DNA of 64,000 nucleotides from Oceanomicrobium pacificus. GTDB lineage: Bacteria > Pseudomonadota > Alphaproteobacteria > Rhodobacterales > Rhodobacteraceae. The translations under genes and the position numbers were made by a program. The stretch is from assembly GCF_009833495.1 (NCBI RefSeq), contig NZ_WUWG01000003.1, positions 310,001-374,000 of the forward strand, given 5' to 3'. The notes under the pieces are model-generated. The model saw only the letters and a program-made list of their open reading frames with translations, made no database searches and had not been told where the DNA came from. Positions 16,758 to 24,647 of the stretch are shown one piece after another (the first letter of the stretch is position 1; each line of letters starts with the position of its first letter).

Positions 16758-17633
16758 TCAGCTGCCCGAACCGCGCCCGGCCCGCGTTGCCACGCTTGGC
16801 AGGAGCGGCAGAACCTCCACCGCCGACATGCCGGGTTTCAGACGCGGGTCATAAAGCATTTGTAGCAGCAACTCGTCATGCCGGGTCAACAGGGCAAACT
16901 CCTCATCGTCGTTGAAGATGGAGGGCCGTGCCTCCCGGCTGTCATTGGCGAGCCCCATGGCCTGAGCCATTTCCTCATGGATGCAGGAGAGCCGCATCAG
17001 GTCCTTGTGTTCCGCCTTCACGAGGATCACGGCCGATGTGTAGACATAGGGGCTATCCTCGCTCGCGAACGCATAGGCCACGCAGAAAATGTTGCGCGGA
17101 CTGTTCTGGAAGGCGCGCACGACCGCCGGTTCGATGTTCGGATAGCGCGCCTGCAGGATACGCGCGAACTGTTCCTGTTCCGACTGGTTGAGGAACATGA
17201 CAAGGAAATTGGCCTGCCCCAGACCGGAGGACATGCGCATGTTCTGCCCGGTCAGACGCGCCAGCCGGGCGGTGAATTCCTCCACATTGCGGCGGTCGGT
17301 CTTGCGCTGTTCGGACGAGACCGAGGGGCCGAATAGCGTGTCCACGCGGATCGGCCGGTCCCACTTGCGCAGCGCGCTCGGCGTTTCCCGCCGGACATAT
17401 TGCCCGCCGCGGACCGTATATTCGTCAAACAGAGCGATTTTCTGGAAATTGCGGATCAGGTCATCCGTCCCGTAGGACGCATCCTTCGGACTGTAATCCG
17501 TTCGCAGCTTGCCCCGCGCCAGCAGCTTCTGCTGCTCGCTCTCATAATAGTCTTCAAGATCCGGATTGCTGACCGTGGTGCTGGTGCACGCGGCCAGACC
17601 CAGACACAAGGTCATCAGTAGAAGTCGCCCCAT
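16758..17633 (-). CDS. DUF2927 lipoprotein
   Basis: A 291-aa exported protein. The signal peptide ends in GLAAC with Cys16 as lipidation site. The DUF2927 domain covers most of the mature protein. SCIHEEMAQAMGLANDS at about 218-234 contains His-Glu-Glu and a downstream Gly, a layout like zinc metalloprotease helices but without the second His three residues on, so protease activity is only a possibility. It lies between the TelA gene and the SPFH gene on the same strand with gaps of 71 and 114 bp, each containing a palindrome. It could be the periplasmic arm of the envelope-stress locus. Function unknown. Confidence 0.88.
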   Translation of the reverse strand: MGRLLLMTLCLGLAACTSTTVSNPDLEDYYESEQQKLLARGKLRTDYSPKDASYGTDDLIRNFQKIALFDEYTVRGGQYVRRETPSALRKWDRPIRVDTLFGPSVSSEQRKTDRRNVEEFTARLARLTGQNMRMSSGLGQANFLVMFLNQSEQEQFARILQARYPNIEPAVVRAFQNSPRNIFCVAYAFASEDSPYVYTSAVILVKAEHKDLMRLSCIHEEMAQAMGLANDSREARPSIFNDDEEFALLTRHDELLLQMLYDPRLKPGMSAVEVLPLLPSVATRAGRGSGS

Positions 17634-17667
17634 GATACGCCCTTACATCCTGTACTATGCCCCCGTT

Positions 17668-17690
17668 CCATGGGGCCGGCGGCCCCATGG
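17668..17690. repeat. Perfect 10-bp-arm palindrome between telA and DUF2927 gene
   Basis: CCATGGGGCC at 17668-17677 and GGCCCCATGG at 17681-17690 enclose a 3-nt loop, one of the strongest hairpins in the window. It sits 14 bp past the telA stop and 35 bp before the DUF2927 start, both on the minus strand. No T-run follows, so it may be an mRNA 3'-end stabiliser, a processing site, or an operator for the downstream gene. Confidence 0.6.
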
Positions 17691-17704
17691 TGCGCGCCGT
17701 CCGA

Positions 17705-18898
17705 TTATGCCGGATCGACGCTTTCCCCGACATTAACCCCAAGGCCCGTTTCCTTGGCCTTGGCGGCTGCCAGTGTATTCTTAAGTTCCGTTTCCATCGC
17801 GATCAGTTCCCGTTCCGCCTCGGCCCGTTTGGCCTTGCCCTCATCGGCAATGGCGAGGCTTTCCTCGATCGTCGCGATCAGGTCGCTGTTGGCCTGCTTG
17901 ATCGCCTCGATGTCGAAGACGCCGCGCTCCATCTGGGTGCGGATCTCGGCATTGGCGGTCTTGAGGTTCGACGCGTTCGAGGTCAGCAGTTCGTTGGTCA
18001 GGTCGTTGGCGTCCTTGACCACGCCCGCGGCCTCCCGCGAGCGGTGGATGGTCACCGCCTGCGCCAGCTGGGTTTCCCACAGCGGCACCGTGTTGACGAG
18101 CGTCGAGTTGATCTTGGTCACGAGCGACTTGTCATTCTCCTGCACGAGCCGGATCGAGGGCAGGGACTGCATCGTCACCTGACGAGTCAGTTTCAGGTCA
18201 TGGACGCGGCGCTCCAGATCGTCGCGGGCCGAACGCAGGTCGCGCAGTTCCTGCGCCTTGATGACGCCCTGATCCTCGGGCGCCTCATTCACCTCGCGCT
18301 CCAGCGCCGGAATGTCGGCTGCGTCGAGAATACGGAGCTTCTCCTCGCCGGCGGCGATGTAGATCGCCAGCTGGTCGTAGAAATCGAGTGTCTTTTCATA
18401 GAGCTTGTCGAGCGACTTGATGTCTTTCAGCAGGATATGCTCGTGCTGCAGCAGGTCACCGGTGATCTTGTCGATCTGGCCCTGCACATCTTCGTAGCGG
18501 GACATGAATTCGGCCATCGGCTGGGCTTTGCCCAGCAGCCGTTCCCACCAGCTCAGCTTGCGGTTCGGGTCCAGCTCCTCGGCCGAAAAACCGCGCAGCG
18601 ACGTGACCATGTCGCGCAGCGCGTCGCCCGCCGGGCCGACATCCTTGCTTTTCACATCGGCCAGCATCGCCTGGCTGATCTGCTGCAACTCGGCCTGTGC
18701 GGACGAGCCGAAGCCGATGATCGACTGGGTATTGTCCATGTCGAGCTGGGCCATCGCTTCCTCGATCTTGGCCTTGTCGGCGGCGCTGGCCGTGTCGACC
18801 ACGATCAGGTCGGCCTTGGGTTCAGGCAGAGGCACCTGTGCGACCGCGTCGACATCCTTGGTGGCGGCGGCGGCCTGGCTGCGAATCTCTTCGGTCAT
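17705..18898 (-). CDS. TelA/KlaA family toxic anion resistance protein
   Basis: A 397-aa cytosolic, largely alpha-helical protein of the TelA (YaaN/YceH) family, linked to tellurite and other toxic-anion tolerance and to cell-surface antibiotic stress. The family core is visible as WWERLLGKAQPMAEFMSRYEDVQGQ (split across about 131-155) and VQEND..VTKINSTLVNTVPLWETQLAQA in the second half, with long coiled coils throughout. It lies 12 bp downstream of the XpaC gene, its usual operon partner. The mechanism is not established; comparative work places TelA and XpaC with TerC in a membrane-associated stress system. The acidic N-terminus is divergent. Confidence 0.92.
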   Translation of the reverse strand: MTEEIRSQAAAATKDVDAVAQVPLPEPKADLIVVDTASAADKAKIEEAMAQLDMDNTQSIIGFGSSAQAELQQISQAMLADVKSKDVGPAGDALRDMVTSLRGFSAEELDPNRKLSWWERLLGKAQPMAEFMSRYEDVQGQIDKITGDLLQHEHILLKDIKSLDKLYEKTLDFYDQLAIYIAAGEEKLRILDAADIPALEREVNEAPEDQGVIKAQELRDLRSARDDLERRVHDLKLTRQVTMQSLPSIRLVQENDKSLVTKINSTLVNTVPLWETQLAQAVTIHRSREAAGVVKDANDLTNELLTSNASNLKTANAEIRTQMERGVFDIEAIKQANSDLIATIEESLAIADEGKAKRAEAERELIAMETELKNTLAAAKAKETGLGVNVGESVDPA

Positions 18899-18910
18899 TC
18901 AAATCCTCCC

Positions 18911-19834
18911 TCACGACCGGGCAACAACGCCCTCGGCCTGCAATCTCTCTCTCAAAACTTCAATCTCGATATCCAGTTCGGTGCGATCCTCCACCAGCAG
19001 GGCGGATCTCTGGGACTGCACCGTCTCCTCTAGATCCGACAGGAGCGCCTCGAAATCCCGGCGCGCTTCGGCATCATGGCTGTTTCTGTAGACATCGGCA
19101 AATTTTCGTGTCGAGTCGCGCAATCCCAACAGGTAGACGGACAGGAACTTGCGCGCGCGCGGCAGGTCGCGCGGGTCTTCCTCGACAGTGCGGAACACTT
19201 CCCGGGCGGCGCCGCAAAGCCGGTTGATCCTTGCCTCCAGCCCGCGATCGCCGAGCGTTGCAGCGGCACGGCTCGTCTCCTGCAGGAGCGCCTCGGCATC
19301 GTCGAGGACACGGGCCACCCGGTCGAGCTCCTGCGCCGACTGGCCCTCGATCCCCTTGCGGCGCATCGGGTCGAGGCCGAAGGTCATCAGATGCGCGCCC
19401 GCAGCCACGCCGCCGAACAGGAGCGCGGGCAGAAGCCCGAGCCCGTCGCCGAACCAGGCAGCGGCAAAGACGCCAAGCCCGGTCAGCGCGGAGGCAAACA
19501 TCTTGCGCGGGATCGCGGGCGGGCGGGCCACGATGCGGGCCTCATATTCGACCTGCGCCTTCTGCCCCTCGCGCAGCATCCACGCTGCCGCAAGCAGCAT
19601 GGAAAGCGCCAGCAGATCGGCGATCATGCCAAGCGCATCACCGCGGTTGAGCGCGCCGATCGCAGAAAAAAGGAGCGGCAGGGGCACAAAATAGAGGAGC
19701 GTGGCCCGCAGATCGCGGTGCACCGGGCGGCGATTGCGAAACGCATTCCCGGGTGACGGGCGGGCGCCCTTGGCACTGTCGGGTCGTGGATCGCCGTCGG
19801 GGGAATATTTGCCGCCATAGCGCTGGGCCGCCAT
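18911..19834 (-). CDS. XpaC-like (5-bromo-4-chloroindolyl phosphate hydrolysis) membrane protein
   Basis: A 307-aa protein, starting at the ATG at 19834, whose start shares a base with the preceding micro-ORF stop (TGATG). A polar Arg-rich N-terminus is followed by hydrophobic segments at about 43-60, 66-85 and 112-150, then a helical cytoplasmic C-terminal half with coiled-coil character (about 175-305). XpaC proteins are the regular partners of TelA. The family name comes from a phosphate-hydrolysis phenotype and does not prove phosphatase activity. A longer frame to 19915 would overlap the micro-ORF and lacks support. Confidence 0.88.
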   Translation of the reverse strand: MAAQRYGGKYSPDGDPRPDSAKGARPSPGNAFRNRRPVHRDLRATLLYFVPLPLLFSAIGALNRGDALGMIADLLALSMLLAAAWMLREGQKAQVEYEARIVARPPAIPRKMFASALTGLGVFAAAWFGDGLGLLPALLFGGVAAGAHLMTFGLDPMRRKGIEGQSAQELDRVARVLDDAEALLQETSRAAATLGDRGLEARINRLCGAAREVFRTVEEDPRDLPRARKFLSVYLLGLRDSTRKFADVYRNSHDAEARRDFEALLSDLEETVQSQRSALLVEDRTELDIEIEVLRERLQAEGVVARS

Positions 19835-19935
19835 CAGAGCGCCCCCGTCTGCGTCGCAAATGACCCGGCCGCGGCCGCCCAGATGGTCAGCACCAGAACG
19901 ATGTAGGAGATCCACTTGAATGCCGAACCAGACAT
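19834..19935 (-). CDS. 33-aa single-pass membrane microprotein upstream of xpaC
   Basis: A short ORF beginning MSGSAFKWISYIV and ending in TQTGAL, with one hydrophobic helix (about residues 8-25). Its TGA overlaps the xpaC ATG by one base, the classical coupling arrangement, and a predicted promoter (-10 TATATT at 19968-19973) lies about 26 nt upstream of its start, so it would be the first gene of the xpaC-telA unit. The ribosome site is weak (CGGGGT). The encoded sequence is plausible as protein: one clean transmembrane helix and a positively charged flank. I know no named family. It could be a membrane subunit or merely a leader that couples translation. Confidence 0.6.
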   Translation of the reverse strand: MSGSAFKWISYIVLVLTIWAAAAGSFATQTGAL

Positions 19936-19967
19936 GTGACCCCGCTGCTTGCCCTTTGGTCAGGTGA

Positions 19968-19996
19968 AATATAGGAGCTTCGCGGCGATCTTGCCA
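19968..19996 (-). promoter_or_regulatory. Predicted sigma-70-type promoter of the microprotein-xpaC-telA unit
   Basis: On the minus strand, -35 TGGCAA (19996-19991) and -10 TATATT (19973-19968) are separated by 17 nt. The -10 matches consensus in five of six bases, notable in such GC-rich DNA; the -35 matches in three. Transcription would begin near 19961, giving a leader of about 26 nt before the 33-aa ORF. Confidence 0.45.
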
Positions 19997-20014
19997 CTGT
20001 TAAGCTGCAGCCCC

Positions 20015-20044
20015 GTGCGGGCGGCGGTGCTCCGCCACCCGCAC
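20015..20044 (-). terminator. Hairpin just after terC
   Basis: Arms GTGCGGG (20015-20021) and CCCGCAC (20038-20044), a C/A mismatch, then GGCGG/CCGCC around a 4-nt loop, 8 bp past the terC stop. There is no T-run, so termination would be weak or Rho-assisted, but the position supports terC being a separate transcript from xpaC-telA. Confidence 0.45.
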
Positions 20045-20052
20045 CGGCGCGG

Positions 20053-20853
20053 TTATTCCTTGCCGATCGCGCCGAGGCGTTTTTCCGCTGCCAGCTTGCG
20101 CTGGTAGCCGGACTGGACCACCTCCACGAGCACCAGAACGATGACCGAGAAGTAGAAGGTCGTCTTGGACAGCGGCTCGACCGCGAAGCCGGCCAGTTTC
20201 AGGTGCCCCTGATGTCCGCCTTCGCCCAGCAGCACCACGCCGACGATCAGCAGGATGAAGAGGCCCAGAACCTCGTACATGCGGTTCTTCTGCAGGAACT
20301 CGGCCACCCGGTCGGCGAGGACCAGCATCGCGATGCCCGACAGGATGATCGCGATGGCCAGCAGGATGAACACGTCGGTGATCGCAAGCGCGGACAGGAT
20401 CGAGTCGAAGCTGAAGATCAGGTTCATCATCACGATCAGGGCCACGACCTGCCAGGCCGACTTGCCCGCCCGGTCACGATGGGCCTCATGCACCAGATCA
20501 TCAATGCTCAGCATGTGGCTGATTTCCTTGACCGCCGTGTACATGATGAACACACCGCCGAAGAGGAACACGATCACCGCGAAATTGAACTCACCCTCAA
20601 TCACGCCGGGTATGTTGATCGAGAAGAAGGGCGCTTGCAGCCGCTCGATCAGCTGGATCATGGTGAACAGAAGCACGATCCTGAGCGCCACGGCGATGAT
20701 GATGCCCCATCGGCGGACTGCCGCCTGTTTTTCCTTCGGCGCCCGCTGGCTTTCGATGGTGATATACAGCAGGTTGTCGAAACCGAGCACGGCCTGAAGA
20801 AAGATCAGCATCATCAGATTGCCGAGATTGGCCAGGTTGAAAAGCTCTTCCAC
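20053..20853 (-). CDS. TerC family integral membrane protein
   Basis: A 266-aa inner-membrane protein with seven or so helices. The two family signatures with buried aspartates are present: QAVLGFDNLLYI (about 20-31) and NLIFSFDSILSALAITD (about 144-160). TerC proteins are linked to tellurite resistance and, in better studied members, to manganese export that metalates exported proteins. Upstream of TelA and XpaC on the same strand, it completes the Ter-type membrane stress set. A typical SD (CGGAGGGAC in mRNA sense) precedes the ATG. Cargo metal is not deducible from sequence. Confidence 0.92.
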   Translation of the reverse strand: MEELFNLANLGNLMMLIFLQAVLGFDNLLYITIESQRAPKEKQAAVRRWGIIIAVALRIVLLFTMIQLIERLQAPFFSINIPGVIEGEFNFAVIVFLFGGVFIMYTAVKEISHMLSIDDLVHEAHRDRAGKSAWQVVALIVMMNLIFSFDSILSALAITDVFILLAIAIILSGIAMLVLADRVAEFLQKNRMYEVLGLFILLIVGVVLLGEGGHQGHLKLAGFAVEPLSKTTFYFSVIVLVLVEVVQSGYQRKLAAEKRLGAIGKE

Positions 20854-20949
20854 GCGGTGTCCCTCCGGAAATTATCCTTGCTTTAGCAATCGCACGAACA
20901 CCCTGTTGGTTCCATATCGCGAAACTTTTGTGACGTATTCAACGGGGGA

Positions 20950-20978
20950 TTGTGCTTGTGCTGCTTTTGTCCTAAGTT
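20950..20978 (+). promoter_or_regulatory. Predicted promoter of the cold-shock gene
   Basis: -35 TTGTGC (20950-20955), 17-nt spacer, -10 TAAGTT (20973-20978). Transcription would start near 20985 and leave an 85-nt leader, in keeping with cspA-type mRNAs that carry structured 5' leaders. Confidence 0.4.
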
Positions 20979-21070
20979 GCTGACGTTTGGTCAATTCGAT
21001 TGATGAATGTGGGGCCAAATTACGAAGCCCGTGCACGCTGTGCGGGTCACAATTTGAAGGACTGTCAGAG

Positions 21071-21274
21071 ATGGCAAAAGGAACTGTTAAGTGGTTTAAC
21101 GCCGAAAAAGGCTATGGCTTTATTCAGCCGGAAGAAGGTGGGAAAGACGTATTCGTTCATATCACCGCCGTTCAGGCCGCAGGTCTTACTGGCCTGCAGG
21201 ACAATCAGCCGATCGAATTCGAACTGATTGACGGGCGTGACGGGCGCATGAGCGCCGGTGAACTTCGCGTATAA
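21071..21274 (+). CDS. Cold-shock protein, CspA family
   Basis: A 67-aa single cold-shock domain (OB fold) protein that binds single-stranded RNA and DNA and prevents mRNA structure. MAKGTVKWFNAEKGYGFIQ opens the domain and holds RNP1 (KGYGFI); VFVHIT is RNP2. The ATG at 21071 is chosen because it opens the domain exactly; an in-frame codon at 20987 would add 28 unrelated residues. It is preceded by a predicted 85-nt leader and followed by a strong intrinsic terminator, so it is monocistronic. Confidence 0.96.
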   Translation: MAKGTVKWFNAEKGYGFIQPEEGGKDVFVHITAVQAAGLTGLQDNQPIEFELIDGRDGRMSAGELRV

Positions 21275-21295
21275 GAAGTTTTTTTGACCCTTTGA

Positions 21296-21324
21296 AACGC
21301 CCCGCTTCGGCGGGGCGTTTTTTT
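21296..21324 (+). terminator. Intrinsic terminator of the cold-shock gene
   Basis: A perfect 10-bp stem (21296-21305 with 21310-21319) closed by a TTCG tetraloop and followed by seven T's to 21324. It begins 21 bp after the stop codon. This is the clearest Rho-independent terminator in the window. Confidence 0.93.
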
Positions 21325-21343
21325 ATGGGCGGTCGACGGCCGG

Positions 21344-22039
21344 TCAGCCGCCGTTCAGCATCCGGCGGTAGGGTTCGGGCGACCAGCCGCAGGCGAACCC
21401 GTCCCCGTCGGGATCGAGATTGCCCGGGTCGCGTTCCGGTCCGCCGCGCGACAGGAAGGCGCTCTGGGCCTCGTCGCCCGTGCGGTAGCGCCCGCACGCC
21501 GCGTTTGATGCGCTCGCGCTGCCGCCGAAGCCACGGGAATATTTGCGCTCGCCCACACCGTGCGACGTGGCCAGCGCGAAGGCTGCCACATTCTGCTCGT
21601 TACGGCGCTGGGGCAGGGCGTCGGGCTGGACGATGACAAGCTGCTGGCGCGCCTCCTCCAGCTCGCGTGCCGCAACTTCCCGCTGGGCGGCCTGAACGGC
21701 CTGGCTCGACGCGGCAAGATTGATCGACTGGGCGTTCGGAGCGACCCCCGCAGTGGCCGGCAGGCCGGTTTCGGGGTTGATCGGCACGCCGCTGCCCGAT
21801 GCCTCGTCGATGGCGGCGGTCACGGTCGCGTTGAAGTCGCCGGTCTGGGTCACGCGCGCGTCAGGCGGCAATTCGCCGATGCCCGGCTCGTAATCCGAGA
21901 TCGGATAGGATGTCGTGCCGCCAACGGAGGCGGTCGACGTGCCGCCGATCGGCGTGAACGCATCGCTATAGCCGACCTCGCGGTCGGAACAGGCCGCAAC
22001 GAGCAGGGCGCAGGGCAGGATCAGGAAATAGCGTCTCAT
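21344..22039 (-). CDS. Excalibur-domain lipoprotein
   Basis: A 231-aa exported protein. The start at 22039 has an ideal GAAGGAGAG ribosome site; the signal peptide ends LLVAAC with Cys17 lipidated. A low-complexity middle is followed by a coiled region rich in Gln/Glu/Ala (about 115-150), and the C-terminus holds the Excalibur signature: CGRYRTGDEAQSAFLSRGG and LDPDGDGFACGW, a calcium-binding DxDxDG loop closed by a Cys pair. It is 22 bp downstream of gatA and probably read from the same transcript. Likely a periplasmic or surface calcium-binding protein; exact function unknown. Confidence 0.88.
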   Translation of the reverse strand: MRRYFLILPCALLVAACSDREVGYSDAFTPIGGTSTASVGGTTSYPISDYEPGIGELPPDARVTQTGDFNATVTAAIDEASGSGVPINPETGLPATAGVAPNAQSINLAASSQAVQAAQREVAARELEEARQQLVIVQPDALPQRRNEQNVAAFALATSHGVGERKYSRGFGGSASASNAACGRYRTGDEAQSAFLSRGGPERDPGNLDPDGDGFACGWSPEPYRRMLNGG

Positions 22040-22061
22040 GACTCTCCTTCTTTGCCCCGTT

Positions 22062-23549
22062 TTACCACCATTTTTCCGGTTTTGAAGAAAAACCGATTGC
22101 GGTTTCGAGCGCATAGGCCGTGTTCAGCATGTCGCCTTCCTCCCACGGGCGGCCGATCAGCTGCAGCCCGAGCGGCAGTCCGTCCGCATCGAGACCGGCG
22201 GGAACCGAGACGCCGGGCAGGCCGGCAAGGTTCACGGTCACGGTGAACACGTCGTTGAGGTACATCTTGATCGGGTCGGCATCGGCCATCTCTCCGATCC
22301 CGAAGGCGGCGGAGGGCGTGGCGGGCGTCAGAATGCTGTCGACGCCGTCGGCAAAGACTTTCTCGAAATCCTGCCGGATCAGAGTGCGAACCTTCTGGGC
22401 GCGCAGGTAATAGGCATCATAGAAGCCCGAGGAGAGCACATAGGCGCCGATCATCACGCGGCGCTTCACCTCGTCGCCGAACCCTTCGGCTCGGGTCTTC
22501 TCATACATCTCGGTGATGCCGTCGCCCGGCGCAAGCTTGGCGCGGTGGCCGTATTTGACGCCGTCATAGCGCGCAAGGTTCGACGAGGCTTCGGCCGGCG
22601 CGATCACATAATAGGCGGGCAGTGCGTATTTCGTGTGCGGCAGGGATACGTCGACGAGTTTCGCGCCGGCATCCTTCAGCATCTCCGCGCCGCGCGACCA
22701 GAGGTCCTCGATCTCCTGCGGCATGCCGTCCATCCGGTATTCCTTCGGAATGCCGATGGTCTTGCCGCGGATGTCGCCGGTCAGGGCCGCCTCGAAATCG
22801 GGCACGGGCAGGTTGGCGCTGGTGCTGTCCTTCGCATCATGGCCAACCATCGATTTCAGCATGATCGCGCTGTCGCGGACGGTCTTGGTCATCGGGCCGG
22901 CCTGATCGAGCGACGAGGCGAAGGCAACGATGCCCCAGCGCGAGCAGCGGCCATAGGTCGGTTTCACGCCGACGATGCCGGTGAAGGCGGCGGGCTGGCG
23001 GATCGAGCCGCCGGTATCGGTGCCGGTCGCCGCAAGGCAGAGGTCGCCGGCCACCGCCGCTGCGGACCCGCCGGACGAACCACCGGGGGTCAGAGCAGCA
23101 TCATCGCCCTTGCGCTTCCACGGATTGACTGCGGGGCCATAGGTGGAGGTCTCGTTGGACGAGCCCATGGCGAATTCGTCCATGTTGAGCTTGCCGAGCA
23201 TCACGGCCCCGTCGCGCCAGAGCTGGCTTGTCACCGTGCTCTCATAGGGCGGGCGGAACCCGTCAAGGATGCGCGAGGCGGCCTGGGTCTGCACACCCTC
23301 GGTGCTGAACAAATCCTTGATACCGAGCGGGATGCCGCACATGTCGGGCGCGTCGCCGGCCTTCAGTCTTGCGTCGGCGGCATCGGCCATCTCGACCGCG
23401 CGGTCGGGCGTATGGGCGCTGAAGGCGTTCAGCTTCTCGCTGCCGGCCGCTGCGGCAAGGCAGGCATCGGTCAGGTCTCGGGCGGTGAAGTCACCCTTGC
23501 GGAGCCCGTCACGGGCGTCGGAAATGGTCAGTTTGTTCAGCTCGGACAT
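22062..23549 (-). CDS. gatA: Asp/Glu-tRNA amidotransferase subunit A
   Basis: A 495-aa amidase subunit of GatCAB, which converts Glu-tRNA(Gln) and Asp-tRNA(Asn) to Gln- and Asn-tRNA using ammonia from glutamine. The amidase signature is complete: Lys78 in [10 protein letters not shown], Ser158 in [14 protein letters not shown] and Ser182 in [12 protein letters not shown] form the Ser-cisSer-Lys triad. I choose the ATG at 23549, five bases after GGTGGAG; a GTG at 23555 overlapping the gatC stop is the alternative. gatC lies immediately upstream, while gatB is far away at the right edge of the window. Confidence 0.97.
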   Translation of the reverse strand: MSELNKLTISDARDGLRKGDFTARDLTDACLAAAAGSEKLNAFSAHTPDRAVEMADAADARLKAGDAPDMCGIPLGIKDLFSTEGVQTQAASRILDGFRPPYESTVTSQLWRDGAVMLGKLNMDEFAMGSSNETSTYGPAVNPWKRKGDDAALTPGGSSGGSAAAVAGDLCLAATGTDTGGSIRQPAAFTGIVGVKPTYGRCSRWGIVAFASSLDQAGPMTKTVRDSAIMLKSMVGHDAKDSTSANLPVPDFEAALTGDIRGKTIGIPKEYRMDGMPQEIEDLWSRGAEMLKDAGAKLVDVSLPHTKYALPAYYVIAPAEASSNLARYDGVKYGHRAKLAPGDGITEMYEKTRAEGFGDEVKRRVMIGAYVLSSGFYDAYYLRAQKVRTLIRQDFEKVFADGVDSILTPATPSAAFGIGEMADADPIKMYLNDVFTVTVNLAGLPGVSVPAGLDADGLPLGLQLIGRPWEEGDMLNTAYALETAIGFSSKPEKWW

Positions 23550-23551
23550 GG

Positions 23552-23839
23552 TCACTCCACCACTTTGGGCACGGCGAAGAACCCTTCGCGCGTGTCGGGT
23601 GCATTGGCCAGAACCTTGTCCTGAATGTCACCGTCGGTCACTTCGTCGGGGCGGCGGTAGAGCGCCATCGGCGTGACCGAGGTCATCGGCTCGACACCGT
23701 CGATATCCACTTCGTTCAACTCGTCCATGAAGCCCAGGATCGCGGACAGTTCGCCCGCCAGCGGCTCCAGATCTTCCTCGGCCACGGCAATGCGTGCCAG
23801 ATGCGCGACCTTGCGCGCGGTTTCCTTGTCGATCGACAT
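23552..23839 (-). CDS. gatC: Asp/Glu-tRNA amidotransferase subunit C
   Basis: A 95-aa small subunit that wraps around GatA and GatB and stabilises the complex. The N-terminal helices [26 protein letters not shown] and the extended C-terminal segment with RPDEVTDGD and [16 protein letters not shown] are typical. It lies just before gatA with a stop/start spacing of 2 nt (or a 2-nt overlap if the GTG of gatA is used). Confidence 0.96.
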   Translation of the reverse strand: MSIDKETARKVAHLARIAVAEEDLEPLAGELSAILGFMDELNEVDIDGVEPMTSVTPMALYRRPDEVTDGDIQDKVLANAPDTREGFFAVPKVVE

Positions 23840-23913
23840 GGATGTCCCTTTTCCAGCCAGATGGGTTCGCGGCAGGTATTAGCCCCGTGGCGGACCATGC
23901 GCAAGAGAGCCGG

Positions 23914-24582
23914 TCAGGCAGCAGGCAGCGATGCGCGGGGCCGTGGCCCCAGCACCATCGCGCGGATCATCCAGCCGAGCATCAGCCCGTTGAGCAGGTG
24001 CCACAGGAAATGCGTGCCGAGCGGGAGCGCGGCGCAGACCGCCTCGTCGATGCTGCGGAAGAAAAGCGACAGGGCGAGGATCGCGGCGCCGGTCAGGAGC
24101 CGCACCCCCGTCGCCGGCTCGCGCCAAAGAAGGACGAGCCCGTAGACCGCGATCAGCACCGCCACCGGTATGTAGGACACGCTGCCGTTCATCGGCCCCC
24201 AGCCGAGCATCAGGAGCGTGGCAAATCCCGCCGCATAGGGAAAGAACCCGATCACCGCCACAACGCCCGCCCAGGGCGGAAAGCGCAGGAACCGCACGGT
24301 GGCCAGATAGATATAGGTCAGCACGAAGCCGAGGATCGGCAATGTGTCGAGCGCTGCGGCCCAGGCCTGCGCCACCGTATGGAACAGGAAGGAGCCGATG
24401 CCGATCATCACCAGCCACCCCATCAGGATCGCCTCGCCCGTGTCGAAGTCTTGCCGGTGGCGGCGCCAGATCCAATAGGCCGCAATCAGGAAGGCAAGGT
24501 TCGTCACCGCATTGACCGGCTCGGACCAGAATGTCGGATCGGTCCGCTCGCAATAGCTGTCTATTTGCTCAAGCCAGTTCAT
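23914..24582 (-). CDS. Ceramidase-family (alkaline ceramidase/PAQR-like) membrane hydrolase
   Basis: A 222-aa protein with seven predicted membrane helices. The catalytic pattern of alkaline ceramidases is preserved with identical spacing: Ser64 and His68 (SFLFH), Asp79 (ALDTLP), and His191/His195 (THFLWH), the residues that bind the active-site zinc. SEPVNAVTNLAF at 20-31 is the family N-terminal signature. It is predicted to hydrolyse an amide-linked lipid in the inner membrane; since most alphaproteobacteria of this group lack ceramides, ornithine lipid or another aminolipid is a candidate substrate. It lies 74 bp upstream of gatC on the same strand. Confidence 0.87.
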   Translation of the reverse strand: MNWLEQIDSYCERTDPTFWSEPVNAVTNLAFLIAAYWIWRRHRQDFDTGEAILMGWLVMIGIGSFLFHTVAQAWAAALDTLPILGFVLTYIYLATVRFLRFPPWAGVVAVIGFFPYAAGFATLLMLGWGPMNGSVSYIPVAVLIAVYGLVLLWREPATGVRLLTGAAILALSLFFRSIDEAVCAALPLGTHFLWHLLNGLMLGWMIRAMVLGPRPRASLPAA

Positions 24583-24647
24583 GTGCCACTCTGGTCCGCA
24601 CTCCGGGGTCTTTGATCCTGACTAGGACATTCAAGGGGAGCGCTCCA

